Below are positions 17,437 to 27,617 of a stretch of DNA of 54,844 nt, one piece after another; the first letter of the stretch is position 1; each line of letters opens with the position of its first letter. The DNA is from an uncultured Coriobacteriaceae bacterium (lineage in GTDB: Bacteria; Actinomycetota; Coriobacteriia; Coriobacteriales; Atopobiaceae), in NCBI GenBank assembly GCA_902788705.1, contig CADALE010000018.1, positions 1 through 54,844 on the forward strand, read 5' to 3'. Below the pieces are notes generated by a model that saw only the letters and a list, made by a program, of their open reading frames with translations, had not been told where the DNA came from and searched no databases. The position numbers and the translations under genes are program-made.

Positions 17437-18318
17437 ATGAGCGTGCTGATCATTGGTTCCATGAACCTCGACTACGTCTACCAGGTTCCGCATCTTGCGC
17501 TTCCCGGCGAGAGCCTCATGGCGACGGCGATGTCAACCAACGCGGGTGGCAAAGGCCTTAACCAGGCGCTTGCGTTGGCGCGTGCGGGCGCCTGCGTGCG
17601 CCATGCGGGATGTATCGGAGAGGCTGGAACGGTGCTTCGCGACCTTCTTGCGAACAACGGCGTGGACGTCTCGCTCGTGCAGGAGGTGGACGTGCCACAA
17701 GGGTCGGCTGTCATCCAGGTGAGCTCAGAGTCTGCCCAAAACAGCATCGTGGTCTTTGGCGGCTCAAACCGCGCATTTGGCAAGGCGCAGGTCATGATCG
17801 TGTTGGACGCGGCGCTGCCCACCGACAGGGTGGTGCTGCAAAACGAGATAAGCTGCATGGACGTCATATTGGCGGAGTGCGCGCGACGTGGGCTTCCCGT
17901 GGTGTTCAATCCCGCGCCTTACAGCGACGACGTGGCGAACATGGACCTTTCGAGCGTGGAATGGCTCATCGTGAACGAGGTGGAGGCCGAGCAGCTTACG
18001 GGCACGGGCGACCCCGACGAGGCGCAGGCGATCGTGGCAAAGCGATGGCCAAAAACTAACCTGGTGGTTACCCTGGGCGAGAGGGGCTGCGTGTGCTTTG
18101 CTGCCGGCGAGCGCATCTACCAGCCAGCATTTGCTGTTGACGCGGTTGACACCACGGCGGCGGGTGACACCTTCATCGGCTACTTTGTGGCCGGTCTCGA
18201 AGAGGGCTTGCCCGTAAAGGATTGCCTGTGCCTCGCTTCCCAGGCATCTGCCCTTGCTGTGACGCGACCTGGGGCGGCGCCCTCCATTCCACGGCGAAGC
18301 GAGTTGCCCGCGTTGTGA
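17437..18318 (+). CDS. PfkB-family carbohydrate kinase, ribokinase-like
   Basis: A 293-residue PfkB-family kinase that transfers phosphate from ATP to a sugar or nucleoside. Seen are the N-terminal glycine-rich part GSMNLDYVYQVPHLALPGES, the substrate motif NAGGKGLNQALALARAG, and signature 2 DTTAAGDTFIGYF with its catalytic Asp near residue 245. The sequence is closest in style to ribokinase. The ATG at 17437 follows GAGGAG. A terminator-like hairpin comes after the TGA stop. The natural sugar is not deducible from this window. Confidence 0.85.
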   Translation: MSVLIIGSMNLDYVYQVPHLALPGESLMATAMSTNAGGKGLNQALALARAGACVRHAGCIGEAGTVLRDLLANNGVDVSLVQEVDVPQGSAVIQVSSESAQNSIVVFGGSNRAFGKAQVMIVLDAALPTDRVVLQNEISCMDVILAECARRGLPVVFNPAPYSDDVANMDLSSVEWLIVNEVEAEQLTGTGDPDEAQAIVAKRWPKTNLVVTLGERGCVCFAAGERIYQPAFAVDAVDTTAAGDTFIGYFVAGLEEGLPVKDCLCLASQASALAVTRPGAAPSIPRRSELPAL

Positions 18319-18391
18319 CAAAGCGGACCAAAGAGCGTTATGAGCTCATAGCGCAAGTACGGCGCCTCCTACATACGCCCTTCCATTCCTA

Positions 18392-18428
18392 GGCCGCTCA
18401 CATTCTGGTGTAAGCGGCCTTGCCTTTT
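18392..18428 (+). terminator. Terminator after the ribokinase-like gene
   Basis: GGCCGCT (18392-18398) pairs with AGCGGCC (18413-18419), followed by TTGCCTTTT. Confidence 0.65.
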
Positions 18429-18618
18429 GCGCATGCGGAAGCCGTCGCGAGGCTTTGACGTGCGTTTTATTGCGCTTTCTTATGGAGCCCCGAGCTCACC
18501 AGAGCGGCAATGCGCGTAAAGCATGCCCATGATGCATGGAAGCAAGTAGTTATAGGCATTTGAGTTATGGATTGTCGGATTGGATACTGTGTTAGGAAAC
18601 ACAGACTGGGGAGAAACC

Positions 18619-19953
18619 TTGGGCAGCGACCTTTTTTCTAACCGCGACCTCGCGCGCATGATCGTGCCGCTCTTCTTTGAGCAGTTTCTTGTCATGCTCG
18701 TGGGCCTTGCCGACACCTTCTTCATCAGCCAGGCGGGCGAGGCCGCGGTGGCTGGCGTCTCGCTTGTCAACCAGTTCAACACCGTGTTCATCTTCCTCTT
18801 TACGGCGCTTGCAGCTGGAGGCGCGGTTGTCGTGTCACAGTACGTGGGCACGCGCGACCGCGACCGTGCGAGTGAGGCAGCTAGCCAGCTGCTCATGTTC
18901 TCCACCGTCTTTTCGGTGGCCATGACCGTGGGCGTGCTTGTCTTCGCGCGTCCGCTCCTCACGTTCATGTTTGGGCGCGTGGAAGCCGACGTGATGGCTT
19001 CCTGCCTCATCTACCTGCGCATCTCTGCGCTCTCGTACCCTGCGCTCGCCATCTACAACGCAGGGGCTGCACTCTTTAGGAGCGTGGGCAAGACAAGTGT
19101 GACCATGGTGGTCTCCATCATCTCTAACGTGGTCAACGTCGTGGGCAACTACGTTGGCATCTTTGTCTTGCACGCGGGCGTTGCGGGCGTGGCGTGGCCG
19201 TCGCTTGTGGCACGCGTCGTGTCGGCCGCAATCATCACCTGGCTTGCCTTCCGCGAGCAGGACGTGCGCTATCGCATGCGCTGGGTCTGCGCGTGGAATG
19301 GGCCCCTTTTGGGCAAGATTGGCAGCATCGCCGTGCCCAATGGCGCCGAGAACGCCGTGTTCCAGCTGGTGAAGGTGGCCCTTTCGTCTATCGTGGCGCT
19401 CTTCGGCACCTACCAGATTGCCGCCAACGGCGTGGCGCAGAGCATCTGGAGCCTGGCGGCCCTTGCGGGCGCCGCCTTTGGCCCTGTGTTCATCACGGTC
19501 ATTGGCCAGTGCATGGGTGCCGGCGACGTGGATGCGGCCGAGCGCTACTTTGGCAAGCTCATGCGCATCACGCTTGTCTTCTCGGTGGCGTGGAACGCAC
19601 TGGTCTTTTTGGCTACGCCCTTCATCCTGCGCTTCTATGCGCTTGAGCCCGAGACCATCAGGCTCGTGATCGCGCTCGTGGCCCTGCACAACACGTTCAA
19701 CGCGCTCGTGTTCCCGTTTTCCGGATGCCTTGGAAACGGCCTGCGTGCCACTGGCGACGTGGCCTTTACCATGTGGGTGTCCATCGCGGCGACGCTTGTG
19801 GTGCGTCTGGTGCTCTCGTACGTATTGGGCGTGTGGCTGGGCATGGGCGTCATGGGCATCGCCTGGGCCATGTGTGCCGACTGGGCCGCTCGCGCGGTGG
19901 CCCTCATCTGGCGCTGGCGCAGCGGCAAATGGAAGGAGAAGCGCATAGTCTAG
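18619..19953 (+). CDS. MATE family efflux transporter
   Basis: A 444-residue cation-coupled drug/toxin exporter of the MATE family with about twelve membrane segments in two halves. Typical motifs include VGLADTFFISQAGEAAVAGVSL near residue 30 and the linker-side segment GAENAVFQLVKVALSSIVALFG in the second half. The best start is the TTG at 18619, which has GGGGAGA six bases upstream. The frame is open back to a TTG at 18580 and a GTG at 18589 without binding sites. A flavoprotein gene follows 24 bases later. Substrate unknown. Confidence 0.88.
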   Translation: MGSDLFSNRDLARMIVPLFFEQFLVMLVGLADTFFISQAGEAAVAGVSLVNQFNTVFIFLFTALAAGGAVVVSQYVGTRDRDRASEAASQLLMFSTVFSVAMTVGVLVFARPLLTFMFGRVEADVMASCLIYLRISALSYPALAIYNAGAALFRSVGKTSVTMVVSIISNVVNVVGNYVGIFVLHAGVAGVAWPSLVARVVSAAIITWLAFREQDVRYRMRWVCAWNGPLLGKIGSIAVPNGAENAVFQLVKVALSSIVALFGTYQIAANGVAQSIWSLAALAGAAFGPVFITVIGQCMGAGDVDAAERYFGKLMRITLVFSVAWNALVFLATPFILRFYALEPETIRLVIALVALHNTFNALVFPFSGCLGNGLRATGDVAFTMWVSIAATLVVRLVLSYVLGVWLGMGVMGIAWAMCADWAARAVALIWRWRSGKWKEKRIV

Positions 19954-19977
19954 GCGCGTGACCAAAGGGAGGAACAT

Positions 19978-20511
19978 ATGAACATCCTTATCCTGCAGGC
20001 AAGCCCCAACCTTAAGGGGTCGACGGCGATCCTTGCCGACGAGTTTGCCCGCGGTGCGCGCGATGCCGGGCATTCCGTGACGCGTGTGGACGTCGACCGC
20101 TTGGACATCGCCCCCTGTACGGGCTGCGTGGCCTGTGGCTACGAGGGTCCGTGCGTGCAGCACGACGACATGGACGCCCTGCGCAAGCAGATCCTTGCCG
20201 CCGACATGCTTGTGCTTGCCACGCCCCTCTACTACTACGGCATGGCGGCGCAGCTCAAGTGCGTGATCGACCGCTTCTGCTCGGCCAACGCGAGCATCAC
20301 GGCAAAGCGCATGCGCTCGGCCCTGCTCACGGTGGCATGGAACGTCGACGACTGGACCTTTGACGCGCTCGAGGCGCATTACGACACGCTCGTACGGTAC
20401 CTGAGCTGGCGCGACTGTGGTCGCGTGCTGGGCTACGGATGTGGCACCACGGGCATGACAAGGCGTTCGCGCTTTCCCAAGGAGGCCTACGAGCTCGGTC
20501 GTGGGCTGTAG
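19978..20511 (+). CDS. Flavodoxin-fold NAD(P)H-dependent oxidoreductase
   Basis: A 177-residue flavoprotein. It has the N-terminal FMN phosphate loop ASPNLKGSTAILADEF, then CTGCVACGYEGPCVQHDDM, the cysteine cluster seen in iron-sulfur flavoprotein and NADPH-dependent FMN reductase families, then ATPLYYYGMAAQLKCVIDR. A redox role in the cytoplasm is expected; whether the Cys residues bind a cluster is uncertain. The ATG at 19978 follows GGGAGGAACAT. It is probably cotranscribed with the MATE gene. Confidence 0.82.
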   Translation: MNILILQASPNLKGSTAILADEFARGARDAGHSVTRVDVDRLDIAPCTGCVACGYEGPCVQHDDMDALRKQILAADMLVLATPLYYYGMAAQLKCVIDRFCSANASITAKRMRSALLTVAWNVDDWTFDALEAHYDTLVRYLSWRDCGRVLGYGCGTTGMTRRSRFPKEAYELGRGL

Positions 20512-20607
20512 GGCAGGCAAGGGCGAGGCGCATCGGGCAAACAGGGGGGGCTTACGTCACGGCCATGTCGTGGGTGTGCGAGCCCGGCAATCCCTACGCA
20601 TGACAAG

Positions 20608-20639
20608 GGGCCGGACCGGCTTCTAGCCAGGCCCGGCCC
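20608..20639 (+). terminator. GC-rich hairpin between converging genes
   Basis: GGGCCGG (20608-20614) and CCGGCCC (20633-20639) form the outer stem, followed by ACCTTTG. It lies between the plus-strand flavoprotein gene and the minus-strand GH1 remnant and could serve either. Confidence 0.45.
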
Positions 20640-20663
20640 ACCTTTGCCTGGGGGTGCTATTCA

Positions 20664-20894
20664 CTACAGCTCGGCTCCGTTGCTGGCAATGACCCGCTGG
20701 TACCAATAGAAGCTGTCCTTGCGGCTGCGAGCCATGGCGCCCGAGCCGGCATTGTCCTTGTCGACGTAAATGAAGCCGTAGCGCTTCTTCATCTCGCCTG
20801 TGCCGGCGCTTACCACGTCAATGCAGCTCCAAGAGGTGTAGCCACGCACGTCAACGCCGTCGCGCACGGCCTCGCGCATGACGTCAGCTGACGC
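20664..20894 (-). pseudogene. C-terminal remnant of a GH1 6-phospho-beta-glucosidase
   Basis: The minus strand encodes [56 protein letters not shown] and [15 protein letters not shown], the classic C-terminus of family 1 6-phospho-beta-glucosidases. The first 400 or so residues, including both catalytic glutamates, are missing. The fragment starts in frame directly after the stop codon of the AI-2E-type permease gene, so the permease end and the GH1 end are joined by a deletion or insertion. A second GH1 remnant lies at 42997. Confidence 0.85.
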
Positions 20895-22016
20895 CTACTC
20901 CTGCGTCTGCCGGCGCAGCTCAAGCCACGGCAGGAAGTTCTCCCGGTAAAGGTTGTCGAGAATCGCGACAGTCGGAATCGCGAGGAGCACGCCTATCGAG
21001 CCAAACATGCGGCCACCCACGACGATGCCAATCAGGATGAGAAGGCTTGACACGCCCAGCGAGCTGCCAAAGAGGCGCGGCTTGATTACGTAGCCGTCCA
21101 GAACCTGCAGCACGGCCGTGAACGCCAGGAAGATGAGGGTAAGGCGCATGTCGACGAGCGAGAGGATGAGGGCCCCGATTGCGGCGCCGATGAGGGGGCC
21201 GAAGGTGGGGGCTAGGTTGGTGACCGCGACGACGAAGGAGACCAGGCCGACGTAGGGGATGCCCACCATGGTCATGAACAGGGCATTCACGCTACCGATG
21301 ATCAGGCTGTCCAGCAGGTTGAAGATGACGTAGCGCTTGAGGATCGAGTTGCAGCGTCCCAAAAAGCCGATGGCACGCTCAAACTGGTCAGGCGCGAGGA
21401 GGGCGTTCATCACCTTGAGGGACCCCCGCTTGAGGCGGTCCTTCTCGAAGAGGAGGTAGATCGAGAGCAAGATGGCAATCGCCCATTGGATGATGCCCTT
21501 GCCTGCGATCGTCGAGGTTTGCAGGATGACGTCGGTGTTTTGCCGCAGGAACGTCGCGCTTGCGGTGACCAGCTCCTCGGGCGTGGCGATGATGCCCACG
21601 AGGTTGACGTCGACGCCAAACAGCTTGATGTCCGGCAGCGTGGTGGACGCGTTTGCGGCAAAGGCGCTCAGGTTGTCGACGAAGGCGGTCACGCCAACAA
21701 TCAGCTGGGGAACCAGGACAATGAGCAGGGCCGACAGAAACGCGAACACCGTCAGGAAGGCCAAGGTGTTGGAGCCGATGCGGCGGGCATGCCTGCGTAC
21801 GTTCTTGAACAGCGTGTCGCGGTACAGGTTTGCCAGCGGGTTTACTAGGTACGCGATCACTCCGGCAAGCAGGACCGGCGTGAAGAAGCCAAGGAAGGTT
21901 GCGAAGGCGGCGCGCAAGGCGTTGATGTGCGTGAGGATGACGTAGACCGTTACCGCCATGCTGAGCGAAATAGCCTGGGGAAGCCACCGGTTGGGGTTGA
22001 GGGGGCTGTTGTTCAT
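20895..22016 (-). CDS. AI-2E family transporter (PerM/YdiK type)
   Basis: A 373-residue membrane protein with about eight membrane segments. Conserved features are FFTPVLLAGVIAYLVNPLANLYRD near the N-terminus, and FVVAVTNLAPTFGPLIGAAIGAL followed by DGYVIKPRLFGSSLGVSSLLILIGIVVGG near the end. These match the AI-2E exporter superfamily, whose members have been linked to signal export or Na+/H+ exchange; the substrate is not predictable. The ATG at 22016 begins MNNSPLNPNRW. The frame extends upstream to 22190, but that part looks non-coding. The binding site (TAGGACCC) is weak. It is divergent from glmS. Confidence 0.82.
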   Translation of the reverse strand: MNNSPLNPNRWLPQAISLSMAVTVYVILTHINALRAAFATFLGFFTPVLLAGVIAYLVNPLANLYRDTLFKNVRRHARRIGSNTLAFLTVFAFLSALLIVLVPQLIVGVTAFVDNLSAFAANASTTLPDIKLFGVDVNLVGIIATPEELVTASATFLRQNTDVILQTSTIAGKGIIQWAIAILLSIYLLFEKDRLKRGSLKVMNALLAPDQFERAIGFLGRCNSILKRYVIFNLLDSLIIGSVNALFMTMVGIPYVGLVSFVVAVTNLAPTFGPLIGAAIGALILSLVDMRLTLIFLAFTAVLQVLDGYVIKPRLFGSSLGVSSLLILIGIVVGGRMFGSIGVLLAIPTVAILDNLYRENFLPWLELRRQTQE

Positions 22017-22279
22017 CACGGGTCCTAGCGTTTTCGGGGGCCATGCCGGATGGCTGACGCATGGCATACAAAGCATAGCCCTTCTGGCGGGGCGTGGGCC
22101 CTTGGTAGAGGATGCATTTTTGCCAAGTTGACGCATGGCGCACGGCGATGCCGCGCCGCCGTTGGCCACGTCGTCCCCTCTTGTTGTCAAGGTGATTAAA
22201 GGTGGTGCGGGAGCGGCAGCGCTTTCGGTATGCTAGCAGCAAAGCGGTGTCCTTCGGAAAGGAGCTGGTGGAGGCCCGT

Positions 22280-22412
22280 TAGCGCCTGGACCAGAATGGG
22301 CTGGTTGACGAGGATGGCAGATATCGAAAGACTCGGCGGGTTCTGTCACGGCCACCACGATGGGTCGTGAGAGGGGGAGCAAAAAGCGCGCGAGCGTAAC
22401 AGAGGACCCCTC
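22280..22412 (+). promoter_or_regulatory. glmS ribozyme (GlcN-6-P-activated self-cleaving riboswitch) upstream of glmS
   Basis: The core AGCGCC, then GGTTGACGAGG, ATCGAAAGACTCGGCGGG and GAGCAAAAAGCG...GTAACAGAG follow the glmS ribozyme layout. Cleavage is expected between A22281 and G22282. Short P1 (CCAG/CTGG), P2 (TGGCAGA/TCTGTCA with a G-U), P3 (CACGGCC/GGTCGTG) and P4 (GAGGGG/CCCCTC) can be drawn. In known cases GlcN-6-P acts as cofactor for cleavage, the downstream mRNA is degraded and GlmS falls. The glmS start is 147 bases downstream. Confidence 0.93.
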
Positions 22413-22469
22413 GGCATCGGTCATTACCAAACGACAAAAGAGACGTCAGTGCCGCACGCCTGCAGCGCA

Positions 22470-22489
22470 TGGCTGCATGTGGCTGCATG
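22470..22489 (+). repeat. Short tandem repeat in the glmS leader
   Basis: TGGCTGCATG occurs twice in direct succession between the ribozyme and the glmS start. No function is evident. Confidence 0.5.
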
Positions 22490-22559
22490 CGCACCTTGCC
22501 TTGCCGAAGGGCAGGGCCGGGCGGCGGCTGGCTGGCCATAGCGAAGGAGCGTCTTAACC

Positions 22560-24410
<1,851 letters not shown>

Positions 24411-24413
24411 ACA

Positions 24414-24442
24414 GGGCAGGGGCGTCTTCAGGCGCCCCTGCC
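24414..24442 (+). terminator. Hairpin terminator after glmS
   Basis: GGCAGGGGCG and CGCCCCTGCC form a 10-base-pair stem around a short loop starting a few bases after the glmS stop. The T run is poor. It separates glmS from the second ribozyme unit. Confidence 0.65.
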
Positions 24443-24590
24443 GTCTGGCGGCGCATCCCCTCCGGTGGGCGTCGCGGGCACAGGCCAAGCGTGAAAAGAC
24501 TATGGCAAGCGGGGCGTGCCAGTTGAAGGTATGCAAGAATCTTATGCGTAAAACGGGGTCCCACCGGAAGGAGGGCGACCGGGAGTCCGT

Positions 24591-24720
24591 TAGCGCCTGG
24601 ACCAGGAATGGTTGACGAGGACGGCAGCTATCGAAAGACTCGGCGGATGCTGCCGCGGCCATGGCGGGTCGTGAGGAAGAGAGCAAAAAGCGGAATCAAC
24701 ACCGTAACAGAGGCTCTTCC
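24591..24720 (+). promoter_or_regulatory. Second glmS ribozyme, upstream of nagB
   Basis: The same conserved core as at 22280 is present: TAGCGCC, GGTTGACGAGG, TATCGAAAGACTCGGCGGA, GGTCGTG, GAGCAAAAAGCG and GTAACAGAG, in order and spacing. Predicted cleavage is between A24592 and G24593. Stems differ from the first copy yet still pair: P1 CCA/TGG with a GGAA loop, P2 CGGCAGC/GCTGCCG, P3 CGGCC/GGTCG, P4 GGAAGAG/CTCTTCC. This argues for a selected, folded RNA and not a dead duplicate. The downstream gene is nagB, 58 bases away, which is not the usual partner. Confidence 0.93.
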
Positions 24721-24743
24721 GACGCCAGAGATGTGTACCCGAT

Positions 24744-24759
24744 GCGGCGCAGGCGCCGC
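24744..24759 (+). promoter_or_regulatory. Short GC hairpin just before the nagB ribosome binding site
   Basis: GCGGCGC-AG-GCGCCGC is a near-perfect palindrome ending five bases before AAAGGAG of nagB. It might stabilise the 5' end left after ribozyme cleavage or tune translation; this is inference. Confidence 0.45.
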
Positions 24760-24777
24760 AACAAAGGAGCAAGCAAC

Positions 24778-25569
24778 ATGCGTGTCGTCATTCAGGAGAA
24801 CTACGACAAGATGTGCAAGTGGGCTGCGGACTACATTGCCAACAAGATCCGCAACCACAAGGAGGACCGGCCCTTCGTGCTGGGCCTTCCCACCGGGTCC
24901 AGCCCCATTGGCGTGTACAAGGAGTTGGTGCGCCAGAACCAGGCCGGCGAGCTCTCGTTTGCCAACGTGGTCACCTTCAACATGGACGAGTACGTGGGCC
25001 TCGACCACGACCATGACCAGAGCTACTGGTACTTCATGCATGACAACTTCTTCGACCACCTGGTTGACATGAAGCCCGAGAACATCAACACCCTCAATGG
25101 CATGACCGATGACCCCGAGGCCGAGTGCGCCGCGTACGAGGCCAAGATCGCCTCCTACGGCGGCATCGACCTGTTTATGGGCGGCATCGGCGTCGATGGG
25201 CACATTGCCTTCAACGAGCCGTTCACCAGCCTTGCCTCCCGCACCGGCCTGCGCACCCTTACCACCGACACGCGCATCGTCAACTCTCGCTTCTTTGGCA
25301 ACGACCCCGAGAAGGTCCCCGCGTACGCGCTGTCCGTGGGTGTTGGCACCGTGACGGACTCCAAGGAGGTCCTCATCCTCATCAACGGCCACAACAAGGC
25401 CCGCGCCCTGGCGCATACCGTCGAGGGCAGCGTTAGCCACAAGTGGACCTGCTCCGCGCTGCAGATGCACAACGGCGCCATCATCGCCTGCGACGAGGCT
25501 GCCTGCGGCGAGCTGACCGTTGACACCTACAAGTACTTCCTTGACATCGAGCGTGCTGAGAGGCTGTAG
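24778..25569 (+). CDS. nagB: Glucosamine-6-phosphate deaminase/isomerase NagB
   Basis: NagB interconverts GlcN-6-P with fructose-6-phosphate plus ammonia; the reaction is reversible. The 263-residue protein has [15 protein letters not shown] near residue 40, [17 protein letters not shown] near 70 and [14 protein letters not shown] near 137, which carry the expected catalytic Asp and His. The ATG at 24778 follows AAAGGAG. It is preceded by a glmS-type ribozyme and followed after three bases by an acetyltransferase gene and then glmM. This biosynthetic setting suggests it may work in the aminating direction, although NagB is normally catabolic and no nagA is present here. Confidence 0.96.
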   Translation: MRVVIQENYDKMCKWAADYIANKIRNHKEDRPFVLGLPTGSSPIGVYKELVRQNQAGELSFANVVTFNMDEYVGLDHDHDQSYWYFMHDNFFDHLVDMKPENINTLNGMTDDPEAECAAYEAKIASYGGIDLFMGGIGVDGHIAFNEPFTSLASRTGLRTLTTDTRIVNSRFFGNDPEKVPAYALSVGVGTVTDSKEVLILINGHNKARALAHTVEGSVSHKWTCSALQMHNGAIIACDEAACGELTVDTYKYFLDIERAERL

Positions 25570-25572
25570 CCC

Positions 25573-26238
25573 ATGTATACAATCGAAGATCTGTACGACC
25601 TGAGCCACACGCTGGCGGGGGACTACCTCGCACAGTTCACCTATCCGTGGGAGGCGCTGGCGGGCATCAAGGCCCTCATCTGCGAGCTGGGGCCCACGCT
25701 GGGCGATGACTACGAGGAGGTGCAGCCACAGGTGTGGGTGCACAAGACCGCGAAGGTGTTTCCCTCGGCCTACCTGGGCGCCCCGTGCATCATCGGGCCC
25801 AACACCGAGGTGCGCCACTGCGCCTTCGTGCGCGGCTCGGCGCTGGTGGGCGCCAACTGCGTGGTGGGCAACTCGGTCGAGCTCAAGAACGTGATCCTGT
25901 TCGACAATGTGCAGACGCCGCACTACAACTACGTGGGCGACTCCATCCTGGGGTACTACAGCCACATGGGCGCCGGCAGCATCACGTCAAACGTGAAGGC
26001 CGACAAGCAGCTGGTGGTGGTGCACAACGGTACCGAGCAGATGGAGACGGGCCTCAAGAAGTTCGGCGCGATGCTGGGCGACCACGTGGAGGTTGGCTGC
26101 AACGCGGTGCTGAACCCCGGAACCGTCATCGGGCGCTGGAGCAACGTGTACCCCACCTCGTGCGTGCGCGGCGTGGTGCCCGAGCACTCCATCTACAAGA
26201 ACAACGGCGAGATCGTAAGGAAGCGTGAGAATGGGTAA
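25573..26238 (+). CDS. Left-handed beta-helix acetyltransferase, probably glucosamine-1-phosphate N-acetyltransferase
   Basis: A 221-residue hexapeptide-repeat protein with no nucleotidyltransferase domain. After a helical start of about 50 residues, coils run from VWVHKTAKVFPSAYLG to the end. The stretch TPHYNYVGDSILGYYSHMGAGSITSN aligns with HLTYLGD...GAGTITCN of bifunctional GlmU, keeping the His, Tyr and Asn used for GlcN-1-P acetylation. It lies three bases after nagB and overlaps glmM by 8 bases. The partner uridylyltransferase is the GlmU-like gene at 45258, which lacks this half. Automatic pipelines may label it a pyrophosphorylase, which the domain content does not support. Confidence 0.82.
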   Translation: MYTIEDLYDLSHTLAGDYLAQFTYPWEALAGIKALICELGPTLGDDYEEVQPQVWVHKTAKVFPSAYLGAPCIIGPNTEVRHCAFVRGSALVGANCVVGNSVELKNVILFDNVQTPHYNYVGDSILGYYSHMGAGSITSNVKADKQLVVVHNGTEQMETGLKKFGAMLGDHVEVGCNAVLNPGTVIGRWSNVYPTSCVRGVVPEHSIYKNNGEIVRKRENG

Positions 26239-27580
26239 GTATTTCGGAACCGATGGCTTTCGCGGCGAGGCCAACAAGGATCTGACCTTCGAGCATGCCA
26301 TCCAGATCGGCCGGTTCCTGGGCTGGTACTACGGGGCGCGCCAGGGCAAGAAGGCCAAGGTGGTCATCGGCAAGGACACCCGTCGGTCGTCCTACATGTT
26401 CGAGTACGCGCTGTGCACCGGCCTCATGGCCAGTGGCGCCGACGCCTACATCATGCACGTGACCACCACTCCCTCGGTGTCCTACATCTGCAGCAGGGAC
26501 GACTTCGACTGCGGCATCATGATCTCGGCCTCGCACAACCCGTTCTACGACAACGGCATCAAGCTGCTCAACGGCAACGGCGAGAAGATGGACGAGGAGA
26601 CCATCCTGCTGGTCGAGGACTTCATCGACGGCAAGGTTCAGATTCCCGTGGCCGAGCGTGCCGAGATTGGCCGCACCGTCGACTTCGTGGCTGGCCGCAA
26701 CCGCTACATCGGGCACCTCATCTCGATGAACAAGTTCAGCTTCAAGGGCATCAAGGTGGGCCTTGACGTGGCCAACGGCTCGGCGTGGCAGATTGCCAAG
26801 CACGTGTTTGACGCCCTCGGCGCCAAGACCTACGTGATGAGCGACAGCCCCGACGGCCTCAACATCAACACCGACTGCGGCTCCACCCACATCGAGCACC
26901 TGCAGCAGTTTGTGCTGGACAACGGCCTTGACGTGGGCTTTGCCTATGACGGCGACGCCGACCGCTGCATCTGCGTGGACGAGAAGGGCAACGTGGTCAC
27001 CGGCGACCACGTGCTGTACATCTACGGCCTGTACATGAAGGAGCGCGGCAAGCTCATCAACAACAAGGTCGTAACCACCGTGATGAGCAACTTCGGCCTG
27101 TATAAGGCGCTTGACCTCGTGGGCATCGAGTACGACAAGACCGCCGTGGGCGACAAGTACGTGTGGGAGAACATGGTCGAGACCGGCAACTGCATCGGCG
27201 GCGAGCAGTCGGGCCACATCATCTTCTCTAAGTACGAGACCACCGGCGACGGCATCCTTACCAGCCTCAAGCTGATGGAGGTCATGATCGCGAAGGGCAA
27301 GCCCATGAGCGAGCTGGCGGCGCCCGTGGTGTTCTATCCCCAGGTGCTCAAGAACGTGCGCGTGAAGAGCAAGCCCGAGGCGCAGAACGACCCCGACGTG
27401 CAGGCCGCGGTGGCCAGGGTGGCCGAGGAGCTGGGCGACGAGGGTCGCATCTTGGTGCGCGAGTCCGGTACCGAGCCCGTCATTCGCGTGATGGTGGAGG
27501 CCGGTACCGACGAGGTGTGCGAGCACTGGGTTGACTACGTGATCGACGTGATTGGTGCAAAGGGGCACTTCGCGGACTAG
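26231..27580 (+). CDS. glmM: Phosphoglucosamine mutase (GlmM-type phosphohexomutase)
   Basis: The enzyme converts GlcN-6-P to GlcN-1-P through a phosphoserine intermediate. In the 449-residue protein, KYFGTDGFRGEANKDLT opens the protein, ISASHNPFYDNGIKL near residue 98 holds the catalytic Ser, AYDGDADRCICVD near 239 binds the metal, GGEQSGHIIF near 322 binds the sugar, and RESGTEPVIRVM near 415 binds phosphate. The ATG at 26231 overlaps the acetyltransferase stop by 8 bases, so translation is coupled. An in-frame GTG at 26225 is a less likely start. Operon context gives GlmM over general phosphomannomutase. Confidence 0.93.
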   Translation: MGKYFGTDGFRGEANKDLTFEHAIQIGRFLGWYYGARQGKKAKVVIGKDTRRSSYMFEYALCTGLMASGADAYIMHVTTTPSVSYICSRDDFDCGIMISASHNPFYDNGIKLLNGNGEKMDEETILLVEDFIDGKVQIPVAERAEIGRTVDFVAGRNRYIGHLISMNKFSFKGIKVGLDVANGSAWQIAKHVFDALGAKTYVMSDSPDGLNINTDCGSTHIEHLQQFVLDNGLDVGFAYDGDADRCICVDEKGNVVTGDHVLYIYGLYMKERGKLINNKVVTTVMSNFGLYKALDLVGIEYDKTAVGDKYVWENMVETGNCIGGEQSGHIIFSKYETTGDGILTSLKLMEVMIAKGKPMSELAAPVVFYPQVLKNVRVKSKPEAQNDPDVQAAVARVAEELGDEGRILVRESGTEPVIRVMVEAGTDEVCEHWVDYVIDVIGAKGHFAD

Positions 27581-27617
27581 GCCGCGTGCTGCCGTCACGA
27601 TAGGGAAGGAGCTTGGG

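Noticed and set aside
18835..20520. A 561-codon open frame antisense to the MATE and flavoprotein genes
   Set aside because: His/Arg/Ala-rich composition typical of antisense frames in GC-rich DNA; the sense genes have clear family motifs.
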